Below, piece by piece: positions 51,401-58,155 of a DNA stretch of 64,000 nucleotides. Position 1 is the first letter of the stretch. Every line of letters starts with the position of its first letter. The notes under the pieces were generated by a model, which saw only the letters and a list, made by a program, of their open reading frames with translations, was not told the origin of the DNA and searched no databases. Both the position numbers and the translations under genes were made by a program. Source of the DNA: a virus; the IMG/VR virus record IMGVR_UViG_3300048014_000057, positions 80,860 through 144,859 of that record, one strand, 5' to 3'.

Positions 51401-51411
51401 CCAGTTCCGAT
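45487..51411 (-). CDS. Very large tail/baseplate structural protein (DUF4815-like), AUC start
   Basis: About 1,974 residues. The first ATG (51270) would cut off the conserved N-terminus: upstream in frame are GTGQLDTNLNQSPYFDTF and YYRVLFKPSQAVQTRELNTTQSIMQNQ, the DUF4815 start. AAGGA lies eight bases before ATC 51411, so AUC is the best start; in-frame ATA 51426 has no ribosome binding site. The long body is Asn/Ser/Thr-rich beta structure. Near 1000-1200 is a Thr/Ser-rich run (TTTSSSKTTTSG). Baseplate-peripheral or long-tail-fibre network protein in related phages. Confidence 0.75.
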   Translation of the reverse strand: MGTGQLDTNLNQSPYFDTFNANDQYYRVLFKPSQAVQTRELNTTQSIMQNQIQTFGENIFVNGTIVSGCNITYKNNLSYVKLTDTYANGSPLTISSLKGLIALSNSGLKAYIRDTSQGYISQSPNLNTLFITYLNSATTNSAIKVFQNDEILNIVTSSNLAIAQVQVANTITSGSSNTTGSSYGVSVSSGSIFQKGLLLEVANQSIIVTPYTNQPNNISVGFQSMESIVTSFQDQSLLDNSQGSLNYAAPGADRLKIIPTLVLRQTSSTSSNDFFSIVDFVAGSPSIVNQDTTYSIIGDKMAEYSYETNGNFVINPFNVRTLQNVTSNGSIDTNNIRLEIDSGLAYVQGYRVQILGKLLGVLPKGNTILNAPSQIVTTQLGNYLQVQEFSGIFNPSILQQVSLRSQPAYSISNNLSIGIPTNSITAPGTQIGTANILGVEYDNGTEGFANCVYDLYLFNIQMSSGYSFANVKSLFANSGGSLGFADVTFNSANTFSLQDSNTATLVYSFNQGAIKTLKTSSNTVDSQFQYIQSTNVSFSNTGNVSITIPTYAGGTNELPFGSGTLTQQQMEDFIITIESSQTTANISGSVVSSGNTLTGTSTTFTTSLYNGCYILIANSTVSEIKQVASISNNTTLALTRNANNSWSGAGANISIQYLAGMQIPTSLANTKINIANSTSFTISLNENFSSSFNGTVLYPIQRVVASPATKQLQTSVYVTINLSNNINGTKGPWSLGIPDVFSVANVWVGTTYSNTNQSITSQFTLNNNQNDQFYGLSYLSSNGASLSNTEVLLVQIEAYQKNISSGAGFYSVDSYPVDDTGVTSNSIFTQDIQTYGSVSSGIIYNLRNSVDFRFSASNTIPYISNVTLAISNTSIVNPSNTISFSSSNLFVPINGAEFESSLQYYVGRYDVVGLSPQGTIVVNSGVPSENPAPAGQIQSGMTLATVYIPPYPTLTVDIVDSNKSNGNPTSSLVYNTNRRYTMQDIGVLAQQIQQATYYSGLSVLEQTAQNLLLTNQSGQTRFQNGILADPFNDFSISNTLDPAFNIAIDGSTSEARPTFTQFNVNLEYSNNLSNNTVVSSDNQLILLDNQQIGPWITQPFASQLRNCAEDILYEWTGTVTLNPSGNWSPDVTVNPAVVVDLNSYSNWVNLANAWGTQWGTWNETASTTTSSSKTTTSGYATTTTTSSSTANTYTQTGTQLSVTPVNSTYSFGDVITDASLQPFCQAQLIKFFATGLKPSTQVYTYFNDKSISQYCKQTDSNYNILNQTNMVTDSTGTIYGYFYLPANTFYTGNINFQIMDISNLVTMSNIITTIASCTYQGTNLAYTQNNLELQTQAAQVALTTVSQSMVTYSNSTSTNTVVTGFDINTLIVQEAALAVTHHEPIAQAFSILSTNLPSNVQGVYITSLDLYFYAVDPNLGVTIQIRDMVNGYPGINIQVGSQIHLIPSQILTSGNASAVTNIVFPEPVFLESGTDYCFVVIPDGANPNYDLWTGVISGTDVLTNAPIYSLSFIGDMFLSSQNSTWTAYQNEAIKFNLYIADFTVTQGIATFTNDDTEYLSIANTSRIFQLGEAVYYSNTVLQTGNISVSNTSTTINGNTTGLAANTKIYLFSNTNNYCMIANVNSNSVGSFVINTVPIFTDNNCSMGILTSNGGLTGLIKSVNNTILTVQNSTSNSSVYLSTNNGLIIGSLSGASATITTLNDIPYDTIMPKFATSIPSVTTLNFSMLGVSNSYNSYISDINQTYLTFGKSTDFIDKERVVMSKSNEMKYNSGNKSLFVYGNMTTNSYYLSPAINIVKSAVVCIQNLINGEDSNNDVFLSEITNSGNAINKYISQTVTLVSGMDAEDMTVYVGAYYPPNTSIYCYAKIQNQYDSDPFINKSWTPMYTTNITRSSKINNQDFNQYIFNFANSLPSGNSYLNTAYLNSNGMVQYTSNSGALFVGYDTFAIKLVLLSNAGSYLVPLLTDYVAISTLT

Positions 51412-51415
51412 TTTC

Positions 51416-51472
51416 TTATTCCTTATATTTTTTTATTATTTATTGTATTTATTTATATATTTGAAGGAATAA
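51416..51472 (-). promoter_or_regulatory. Late promoters inside an inverted repeat hiding the RBS of the 45487-51411 gene
   Basis: Minus-strand order: TTATTCCTT (51472-51464), two AATAAATA motifs (51453-51446 and 51444-51437), AAGGAATAA (51424-51416, including the ribosome binding site). The arms are a perfect 9-bp match. The 5' arm is within the last codons of the upstream gene. Confidence 0.65.
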
Positions 51473-52046
51473 CATCCATATGATGTTCAAAAACAGTACT
51501 TCCATCATCAAGTTTATGTTCTTGGGTAAATTTATATTTCATTTTAGTATCTCGTGGTAATATAAATTCTTTTTCAGAACCATTATAAGAATGATGATCA
51601 ACATAAGCCCCAGGATGACCTTTTGGAACATGAATTTTTAAAACATGCCCACTAAAATCTTTTGCTATTTTCTTAGAAAGAGAAGTTGAAAGATATGCAG
51701 GGTGATTTACAATTTTTTCCTTGTTCATTGCTTCTCTTGGATCATGTGGAGTGCCAGAAAAAAGAGTTAATTTATGTGGTGTTCTATGTCTATCTAAAAT
51801 ATCATCCATTTCAGAAGTTCTTTCTTCTGATTCTTTATGATAAGCATTTTTATATCCATTTTCCTTTTTCTTCCATTGATAAGCATTTAATCTAGATGAA
51901 TCTTTTGTATAATCTTTAATGGGTTTTATATCCTCATCATTAAATTTATAATGATTTGATAATTTATTATGAAGATGTACAAGAGCTCTTTCTTCGTTAT
52001 TTGTTTTATTAAAATTTGATTCTAAAATAATTCTTAAATTTTTCAT
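51453..52046 (-). CDS. ADP-ribosyltransferase-like protein, copy 1
   Basis: 197 residues. LTLFSGTPHDPRE, HPAYLSTSLSKKIAKDFSG, VLKIHVPKGHPGAYVDHHSYNGSEKEFILPRDTKMKYK. The STS motif and the ExE (SEKEF) followed by LPR..K.K are the C-type mono-ADP-ribosyltransferase signature. The first catalytic Arg is not at the usual place (LFSGT instead of YRG); Arg of HDPRE might serve. The N-terminal half is charged and helical. T4 packages ADP-ribosyltransferase Alt in its head; location in the virion block suggests similar delivery (inference). ATG overlaps the upstream stop. Confidence 0.65.
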   Translation of the reverse strand: MKNLRIILESNFNKTNNEERALVHLHNKLSNHYKFNDEDIKPIKDYTKDSSRLNAYQWKKKENGYKNAYHKESEERTSEMDDILDRHRTPHKLTLFSGTPHDPREAMNKEKIVNHPAYLSTSLSKKIAKDFSGHVLKIHVPKGHPGAYVDHHSYNGSEKEFILPRDTKMKYKFTQEHKLDDGSTVFEHHMDVIPSNI

Positions 52047-55000
52047 AATTGTATCGTAATGTTAAAAGTGGATTTTGTATTAGGTGAAATAATAAATGGT
52101 GAAACATAATTTAAGTATAAAACTTCTCCTGTATTACGTATTAAATCTGGATATGTGACTGTATTAGCAATTTGAATTAAACCAATTGCACCTGAAGTAT
52201 TACCTGTTAATTCATATGATCCTACCTGAAAAGGAAATTCATTAAGAAGATCAGAAACAACAATTACTGGAATAACAGAACTTATAGAACCATTAGCAGT
52301 AATAGTAGATATTTTATCATAATTATTAAAAATTCCATTAGCAGCAGTCATTTTTATATAAGAAGAATTAGCAAATGTTATAATACCTGTTGCGGAAGTA
52401 TTTGAATCTGTTAAAATTATACCAGTTGTTATAGTTCCAAAATTAGGAGTATAAATTAAATCTATTTCATTAGAAGTATTAATAATTAAACCAGAAGCAT
52501 TAGTAGTTGCCTGAGTTACATATTCTCCGATTTGAAATGATCCTACATTAGAAGAAATTGTAAGACGAGAAGTTTGATTAAATTTTGTTCCATATGTAAT
52601 AGAAGAATTTACAGTATCATTAGAAGAATAAATTGATAATAAATTTGCATAGGAATTAACTGTTGGATCATATATAATAGTATTTAATTCATTGGATATT
52701 TTTCCAGAAATATTTGTCATTCTTATTTGATTATTAGATAATACTTGTGTAAGAAGTCCAATAGGATTATTTCCAGAATATATATATTGAGTATTAGAAG
52801 TTAGATTGAACGATTTTGAATAATAATTTAATAAATTAGCTGTTGTATTTGATTTTAAACCAATAATTAAACAATTTGCAAGATTATTTGAGGTATTAGA
52901 AACAAAAGAACCATTAATATTATCTAATTCAAGATATGAAGAATTAGCATATTTTATTAAGGCGGCTGAATTCGTTGAAGGTTGATATATAATTTCATTA
53001 TTAACAAAATTATTAGAAGAAAGAGAAATATTAGCTGCATATCTATGTACATTATCAGTATTTAAATATACATCATTATAAAAAGGATTTTTAATAATGC
53101 CAACTTTTCTATAGGAGCCATAATTAGGAAAATAATAATTTTCATTTGATGCTGTATCAATAGTTACAGAAATTCCTGCATATTTAGCACCTAATTCAGA
53201 ATAACAATTAGAACCATGTCCATGAGTCGGAGATAAAACAGAATAAAGATTTGCTCCCGAACCATAAAGAGGATTTCCAGATATATAAGTATTGGAAATT
53301 GTATATTCTGTTCCTGTATTAATCATGACAATTTTAGAAATAGGATAATTTGCACCTATAGAAGTATTAACTATAGAATATGCCATTGCCCCATACCCAT
53401 CACCAGAAAAATTTACTGTAGGAGAAACAATATATTGTGTTAGTGAAGAAGGAGAATAAGAAGAAGATAATAAAACTGCATTTCCAGAAGGTAATCCATT
53501 GGCATAATAAGAATAAATATAAGAACCAGAAATAAATGTACCAGAAGTATTTGATAATGTTATATTTGGGTATGAAGAAATATTTAGAATTTGTGCATTT
53601 AAAGTTGATGATTGTCCTACTAAATTAAAACCAGTAGAAATTGTTCCATTTATAGAAGAAAGAATTAAAGTTGTGGAATTTGCATAGGAAATTACAGCAT
53701 TAGAAGATTGATCAACTCCATTTGCATTATATTCTTTAACTGTTTCTCCTAAAATAAATGAAATAGAGTTTGAAGAAACATTCCCAAAATTAACAATCAT
53801 TGAAGTTAAATTAACTTGACTTATAATACCAGAAGAAATTCCTTCAGTAGAAGAAATAGGTTCAAAAGCATTAGGAACCAAATAATGAACATTAGAAATT
53901 AAAGTATTATTAAAAGGAACAGAAACATTTGCATAGGAAGAATTTGTAATAGATGTTATTCTTCTTATATTAGCAGAAGTATTTGATCCAACTCTTATAT
54001 AGTTATTAACCGAATATGTAAGTAAATTAGCTCCCGCCCCACCAATAATAACATTGGAAGAAGTATTTACAGTAACAACTCCTGATTGTAAAGTTCCAAG
54101 AGAATTGGTATCAATTATAGGATATGCACCAGAAACGACACTTATATTTGAATTTGTAACTTGATTTATTCCAATAACAGAAGTATTAACTGAAGAAATA
54201 TATCCCCCGAAACCAGAATCAGATTGAATCATATAATCATTTACATTAAAATAACCTTGTGAATAAACATAACTTATTTCATCTATAAATTGATCTACAC
54301 TTTCTCCAAGAATAAATGATCCCTGAGTATTTCCTAAATATAAATTAACATAAGTATTAAAAGAAGGCGAAACAGAAACAACTTGTGTTCCTCCGTTATA
54401 GGCTGTAATTGTTCTTAATTGATTTGCTCCTAAACCACCATTGAGATAAATCGAACAACCAGTATAAAAATTATTAATATTAGAAGCTGTATTTCCTAAT
54501 TTTAATGTATTTTGATTGATTATATTTCCTAGATAATTTTGATCAAATGTTTGATAACCAGAACCACCTGTGATAACTCTGGTAATATCGATAGTTCCTG
54601 GTATAGAATTATTGGAAACATAAGTATTAGGAACAACAGGAATGAAGTTAGATGAAGTAAAAAGAGTATTGGCATTAGTAGAAATTGTATAAAGAAATTT
54701 CCAAGTATAACCATCGGAAGTCTGAAATGTACCTGATGTTGGTGTAATTAATGGTTGAATAAGAGAAGGAGAACCATTATTATTATCAATGCATTTATAA
54801 ACAGAATATTGATTATTTAAAACATAAAAAGAAGAAGAAAATAAATTAGCATTATTAGGATCATATTGTGTATAAATTGTATTAGAAGTATAATTATATC
54901 TTGGAATTAAATAGGAAATATTTGAATTAGAAATTAATTTACCAAAAACTATAGAATGAAAAATATCCTGATCAAAATCTTCGAAATCATTTAAAGGAGA

Positions 55001-55135
55001 TGGTGGAACAGAATCAATAGGCCATGGTAAAGTACCACCTACAAAAAAGTAATAAGAAGAATTAGAAGAATTTATATCTTCTAAAAAATTATTAATATTA
55101 TTTACATTAAAATTTTCTGTTAGTGTAGCAGTCAA
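52043..55135 (-). CDS. Large baseplate protein with gp8-like N-terminus
   Basis: 1,030 residues, TTG start with AAAAGGA. The N-terminal 200 residues contain YYFFVGGTLPWPIDSVPPSPLND, DIFHSIVFGKLISNSNISYLIPRYNY, YKCIDNNNGSPS and DGYTWKFLYTIST, the conserved core of T4-like wedge proteins related to gp8. The remainder is a series of repeated beta units (GSFQIGEYVTQ, GTFISGSYIYS, 'I.LGNT.G.F..GE.V') as in marine T4-like baseplates. It lies between the two ADP-ribosyltransferase-like genes. Confidence 0.7.
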   Translation of the reverse strand: MTATLTENFNVNNINNFLEDINSSNSSYYFFVGGTLPWPIDSVPPSPLNDFEDFDQDIFHSIVFGKLISNSNISYLIPRYNYTSNTIYTQYDPNNANLFSSSFYVLNNQYSVYKCIDNNNGSPSLIQPLITPTSGTFQTSDGYTWKFLYTISTNANTLFTSSNFIPVVPNTYVSNNSIPGTIDITRVITGGSGYQTFDQNYLGNIINQNTLKLGNTASNINNFYTGCSIYLNGGLGANQLRTITAYNGGTQVVSVSPSFNTYVNLYLGNTQGSFILGESVDQFIDEISYVYSQGYFNVNDYMIQSDSGFGGYISSVNTSVIGINQVTNSNISVVSGAYPIIDTNSLGTLQSGVVTVNTSSNVIIGGAGANLLTYSVNNYIRVGSNTSANIRRITSITNSSYANVSVPFNNTLISNVHYLVPNAFEPISSTEGISSGIISQVNLTSMIVNFGNVSSNSISFILGETVKEYNANGVDQSSNAVISYANSTTLILSSINGTISTGFNLVGQSSTLNAQILNISSYPNITLSNTSGTFISGSYIYSYYANGLPSGNAVLLSSSYSPSSLTQYIVSPTVNFSGDGYGAMAYSIVNTSIGANYPISKIVMINTGTEYTISNTYISGNPLYGSGANLYSVLSPTHGHGSNCYSELGAKYAGISVTIDTASNENYYFPNYGSYRKVGIIKNPFYNDVYLNTDNVHRYAANISLSSNNFVNNEIIYQPSTNSAALIKYANSSYLELDNINGSFVSNTSNNLANCLIIGLKSNTTANLLNYYSKSFNLTSNTQYIYSGNNPIGLLTQVLSNNQIRMTNISGKISNELNTIIYDPTVNSYANLLSIYSSNDTVNSSITYGTKFNQTSRLTISSNVGSFQIGEYVTQATTNASGLIINTSNEIDLIYTPNFGTITTGIILTDSNTSATGIITFANSSYIKMTAANGIFNNYDKISTITANGSISSVIPVIVVSDLLNEFPFQVGSYELTGNTSGAIGLIQIANTVTYPDLIRNTGEVLYLNYVSPFIISPNTKSTFNITIQL

Positions 55136-55155
55136 AATAATTCCTTTTATTTTGA

Positions 55156-55338
55156 TTATTTATTAGAAAAGAATGGATTTAATATATTTTCCTTATCTAA
55201 TTCATAATGTCTAATTAATTCATACCTTTTACCATTCCAAGAAAAAATTTCTCTCATTTTTATTTTTTCTTTAATTTCGCCAGTCTCAGAATCAAAATAA
55301 ATTAAATCATATATTTTATTAATATCAGTTTTCGTCAT
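55156..55338 (-). CDS. Small hypothetical protein
   Basis: 60 residues from ATG 55338 (GGAAG upstream), overlapping the end of the ADP-ribosyltransferase-like gene. MTKTDINKIYDLIYFDSETGEIKEKIKMREIFSWNGKRYELIRHYEL. Soluble alpha/beta. Could be a partner or immunity-like factor for the overlapping gene, but there is no direct evidence. Confidence 0.45.
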   Translation of the reverse strand: MTKTDINKIYDLIYFDSETGEIKEKIKMREIFSWNGKRYELIRHYELDKENILNPFFSNK

Positions 55339-56062
55339 GTGGTAAAACTTCCATATGATGAATATGTTGATGAATATCACGATGAGAATTTGGAAATATT
55401 TTTGTTTCTGTTCTTAAATATCTCATCTTAGTATTTCGAGGAAGAAGAAATTCTCTTTCATTAGTCATGCCTAAACCTGCATGTGCGACATAGACACCAG
55501 AATGACCTTCAGGAACATGAATTTTTAAAAGATGTTGATGTTCAATGTTATTATCTAAATCAAGAACTTTATTTCTTCTTGCAAACTCTCCACCTTTTCC
55601 TTTTTTAATAGAAGTTGAAAGATATGCAGGATGATTTACAATATTATCCTTATCTTTTACTTGTCTAGGATCATGTCGAGTGCCAGAATAAACTACTAAT
55701 TTATGTGGAGTTTTTTCTTTGTTTAAAATATTATCTAAATTTCTAGTTTCGGTTTCATAATTAGAATTAGTTTTATCATTTTTCCAATGATAATTATTAA
55801 TAGGTCTTGAATTATGCATATAAGAATCAATAGCATATATTTCACCTTCTGAAGAATTATCAAAAACTTTTTTATAATGTTTTCCAAGAGAATCAGATAA
55901 ATCACTAATTTTATTTTCTTGTTTTAAACCTTCCATTATATTTTCTGAGACTGTTTCAAAATCTGTATCTCCATCGGTAACAACTGTATCATGATCAGGA
56001 GAATAACCAGAATTAGAAGAATTTATATCTTTTTTCTTAATTATTTGTCTTAATTTTTTCAT
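55325..56062 (-). CDS. ADP-ribosyltransferase-like protein, copy 2
   Basis: 245 residues, paralogous to the protein at 51453-52046. Shared: TPHKLVVYSGTRHDPRQ, NHPAYLSTSIKKG, LLKIHVPEGHSGVYVAHAGLGMTNEREFLLPRNTKMRYLR. STS and ExE (NEREF) motifs are intact; the first Arg is again not in the YRG position. The N-terminal 100 residues are longer and acidic. ATG with AAAAGGAAA upstream. Confidence 0.65.
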   Translation of the reverse strand: MKKLRQIIKKKDINSSNSGYSPDHDTVVTDGDTDFETVSENIMEGLKQENKISDLSDSLGKHYKKVFDNSSEGEIYAIDSYMHNSRPINNYHWKNDKTNSNYETETRNLDNILNKEKTPHKLVVYSGTRHDPRQVKDKDNIVNHPAYLSTSIKKGKGGEFARRNKVLDLDNNIEHQHLLKIHVPEGHSGVYVAHAGLGMTNEREFLLPRNTKMRYLRTETKIFPNSHRDIHQHIHHMEVLPHDEN

Positions 56063-56088
56063 TTATTATTTCCTTTTATTATTTTATT

Positions 56089-58152
56089 TTAAAATCCTAA
56101 ATAAAAATAGCTTGGAATGTATGTTACATTACTTTGTGTTATTGTTGTATTTAATAAAAATGTATTAGAATTTTGAATATCATTTAAAGTAAATCTTCCA
56201 AACATTTTCATTTGAATAGGATGAACTATATCATAGACAAATTTTTGATAAGTTGATAAGATTTTAGGTGCAAGAATTTCATAGGAAAATGTTTGATAAT
56301 AATAAGAATCTTGAAGATAAATTTCATCGGATAAAAATGATTGATTATTTATCCAATATCCTTGTGTAATACCAGTACCATCAACAATAGCACTTCCTTC
56401 TGCATAAATTTGTCCATTACCATAAATTGATAAAGGTTCGCCAGGACTAAATCCATAACCCGATTCTATGACTTGAAGAGAAGTTATAATACCAGATTCA
56501 TTGTTAGCAACAGCAGAAACGTTTGCATCTCCGCCCCAATAACCTCCCATTCCATCTGATATTTGTAATTGATATATTTCTGATTCTATAATCGAAACAG
56601 TTGCATTAGAAGAATAATTTTCCCCTGGATTTTCCCCTGTTATCGAGGAAATTGTACCAACTATCAAGGATTGAAATTCTAGAACCTGATTTATAGGGAT
56701 ATCAAGATTTCCGTTATTAGACATTGGAAATCCCCAATTGGTATTTCTTATTGTAGAATTTAAATATCCATTGGCAGAAGAAGTTTGCCCATATATAATA
56801 GAAGTTGGAAGAAAATAACCAGTTGCGTTAGTTACTTTTAAAGTAGTAGAATTTGCAAATGTGGTTGTTCCATTAGCAATATATTGACATTTAGGTAAAA
56901 CTGTATTAATATAAATTATATTATTGGAAACAGAACCTTTTAATAAAATACCAGAAACAAGATTAGCATTATTGAGAGAAGATTCAGGACCAGTTAAATT
57001 AACAAAAGAAGGATTGTCTATTTCTATAATTTGAAGATTAGAAATTCCAAGTGAAGTATTAGATAAAAATTCTAGATTAGAAAGTGAATTACCAGAAATA
57101 TAGGCAAAATCTAAAATAATACCATTGGCAGAAGAATTTATAACTTCCGAATTGGAAAATGTTCCATATGTATTAGAAATATTAAGAGTAAATTGATTAG
57201 GAAGAGTATAATTATCCAATAAAGTATTATAATAAAGATTTATTTCATCATTATTAATAGAAAAAACTTTTTGATTTGTTAGAGAACCAATACTAAATGT
57301 TGCTCCACTTCCTCCACCACCAGTAACTTGTACTTGTGCATTTTTAGTAAATCCAAAACCACCATTAACAAGAGTAAATATTATTTTTCCATTTTGAGAA
57401 GTAACAGAGGAAACTCTACCCAATCCAGAAGCACTAGAACCAGAAATATTAACAATATCACCAAGATTAAATTGTGCTCCACCATCTGTTATAGAAATTG
57501 CCGAAAGAGAACCAATAATTATAGGAGCATTGGAAGTTGTTAAGGAAGGTAAATTTGAAGAAAGTAAAAAATCACCATATTTAAAAGAACCACTTATATT
57601 AGAAAGAATAAGAACATTAATAAGTTTATTATTAACTGTTATAATATTGTAGTCTTCTACAAGAGCCGATGCAAGACTTGAAGAAGAATAGACCTTTAAA
57701 CCTACTAATTGAAAAAGTAAAGAAGAATTTGTTACTTCTATATAACCTTTTCTAACCCATGTATTATTAGAAGGTCTAAGAATATGTTGACCAGGATAGT
57801 AAAAATTTATATCTTCATTAAATAAAATTCTAAATAAAAGTTCATATCCTCTTTCGGTTCCTACACTTCTATAAAGGTCTTGAATATGTTTAATTAAAAG
57901 ACGAGGATTAACAAGAACATCCGAAGGTAAATTTCCTAAATATTGATTTTTAAAATATTGAAGAAAAGATTCATCACAAGTATCAATATCATGATTTTTT
58001 AAAAAATTTCTTGAATTATAAATTATATTATTAGATTGTTCTAAATATTGATAATAAGTTTTAACAAATGAAACAAAATTATTTCCAGTTCCTCCTTGGT
58101 AAAAAGATGGAAATTGAGAAGGTATATAAATATTTGTTAAAATATCTGTCAT
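56089..58152 (-). CDS. Baseplate/tail structural protein of T4-like marine phages
   Basis: 687 residues. FVSFVKTYYQYLEQSNNIIYNSRNFLKNHDIDTCDESFLQYFKNQYLGNLP, then LLIKHIQDLYRSVGTERGYELLFRILFNEDINFYYPGQHILRPSNNTWVRKGYI: a well-conserved N-terminal domain I recall in T4-like cyanophage and pelagiphage baseplate clusters. The C-terminal two thirds are beta repeats (GGFGFTKNAQVQVTGGGGSGA, 'GGAQFNLGDIVNISG'). It starts three bases before the gp6 stop on this strand, so translation is probably coupled. Precise T4 counterpart uncertain. Confidence 0.65.
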   Translation of the reverse strand: MTDILTNIYIPSQFPSFYQGGTGNNFVSFVKTYYQYLEQSNNIIYNSRNFLKNHDIDTCDESFLQYFKNQYLGNLPSDVLVNPRLLIKHIQDLYRSVGTERGYELLFRILFNEDINFYYPGQHILRPSNNTWVRKGYIEVTNSSLLFQLVGLKVYSSSSLASALVEDYNIITVNNKLINVLILSNISGSFKYGDFLLSSNLPSLTTSNAPIIIGSLSAISITDGGAQFNLGDIVNISGSSASGLGRVSSVTSQNGKIIFTLVNGGFGFTKNAQVQVTGGGGSGATFSIGSLTNQKVFSINNDEINLYYNTLLDNYTLPNQFTLNISNTYGTFSNSEVINSSANGIILDFAYISGNSLSNLEFLSNTSLGISNLQIIEIDNPSFVNLTGPESSLNNANLVSGILLKGSVSNNIIYINTVLPKCQYIANGTTTFANSTTLKVTNATGYFLPTSIIYGQTSSANGYLNSTIRNTNWGFPMSNNGNLDIPINQVLEFQSLIVGTISSITGENPGENYSSNATVSIIESEIYQLQISDGMGGYWGGDANVSAVANNESGIITSLQVIESGYGFSPGEPLSIYGNGQIYAEGSAIVDGTGITQGYWINNQSFLSDEIYLQDSYYYQTFSYEILAPKILSTYQKFVYDIVHPIQMKMFGRFTLNDIQNSNTFLLNTTITQSNVTYIPSYFYLGF

Positions 58153-58155
58153 TTT

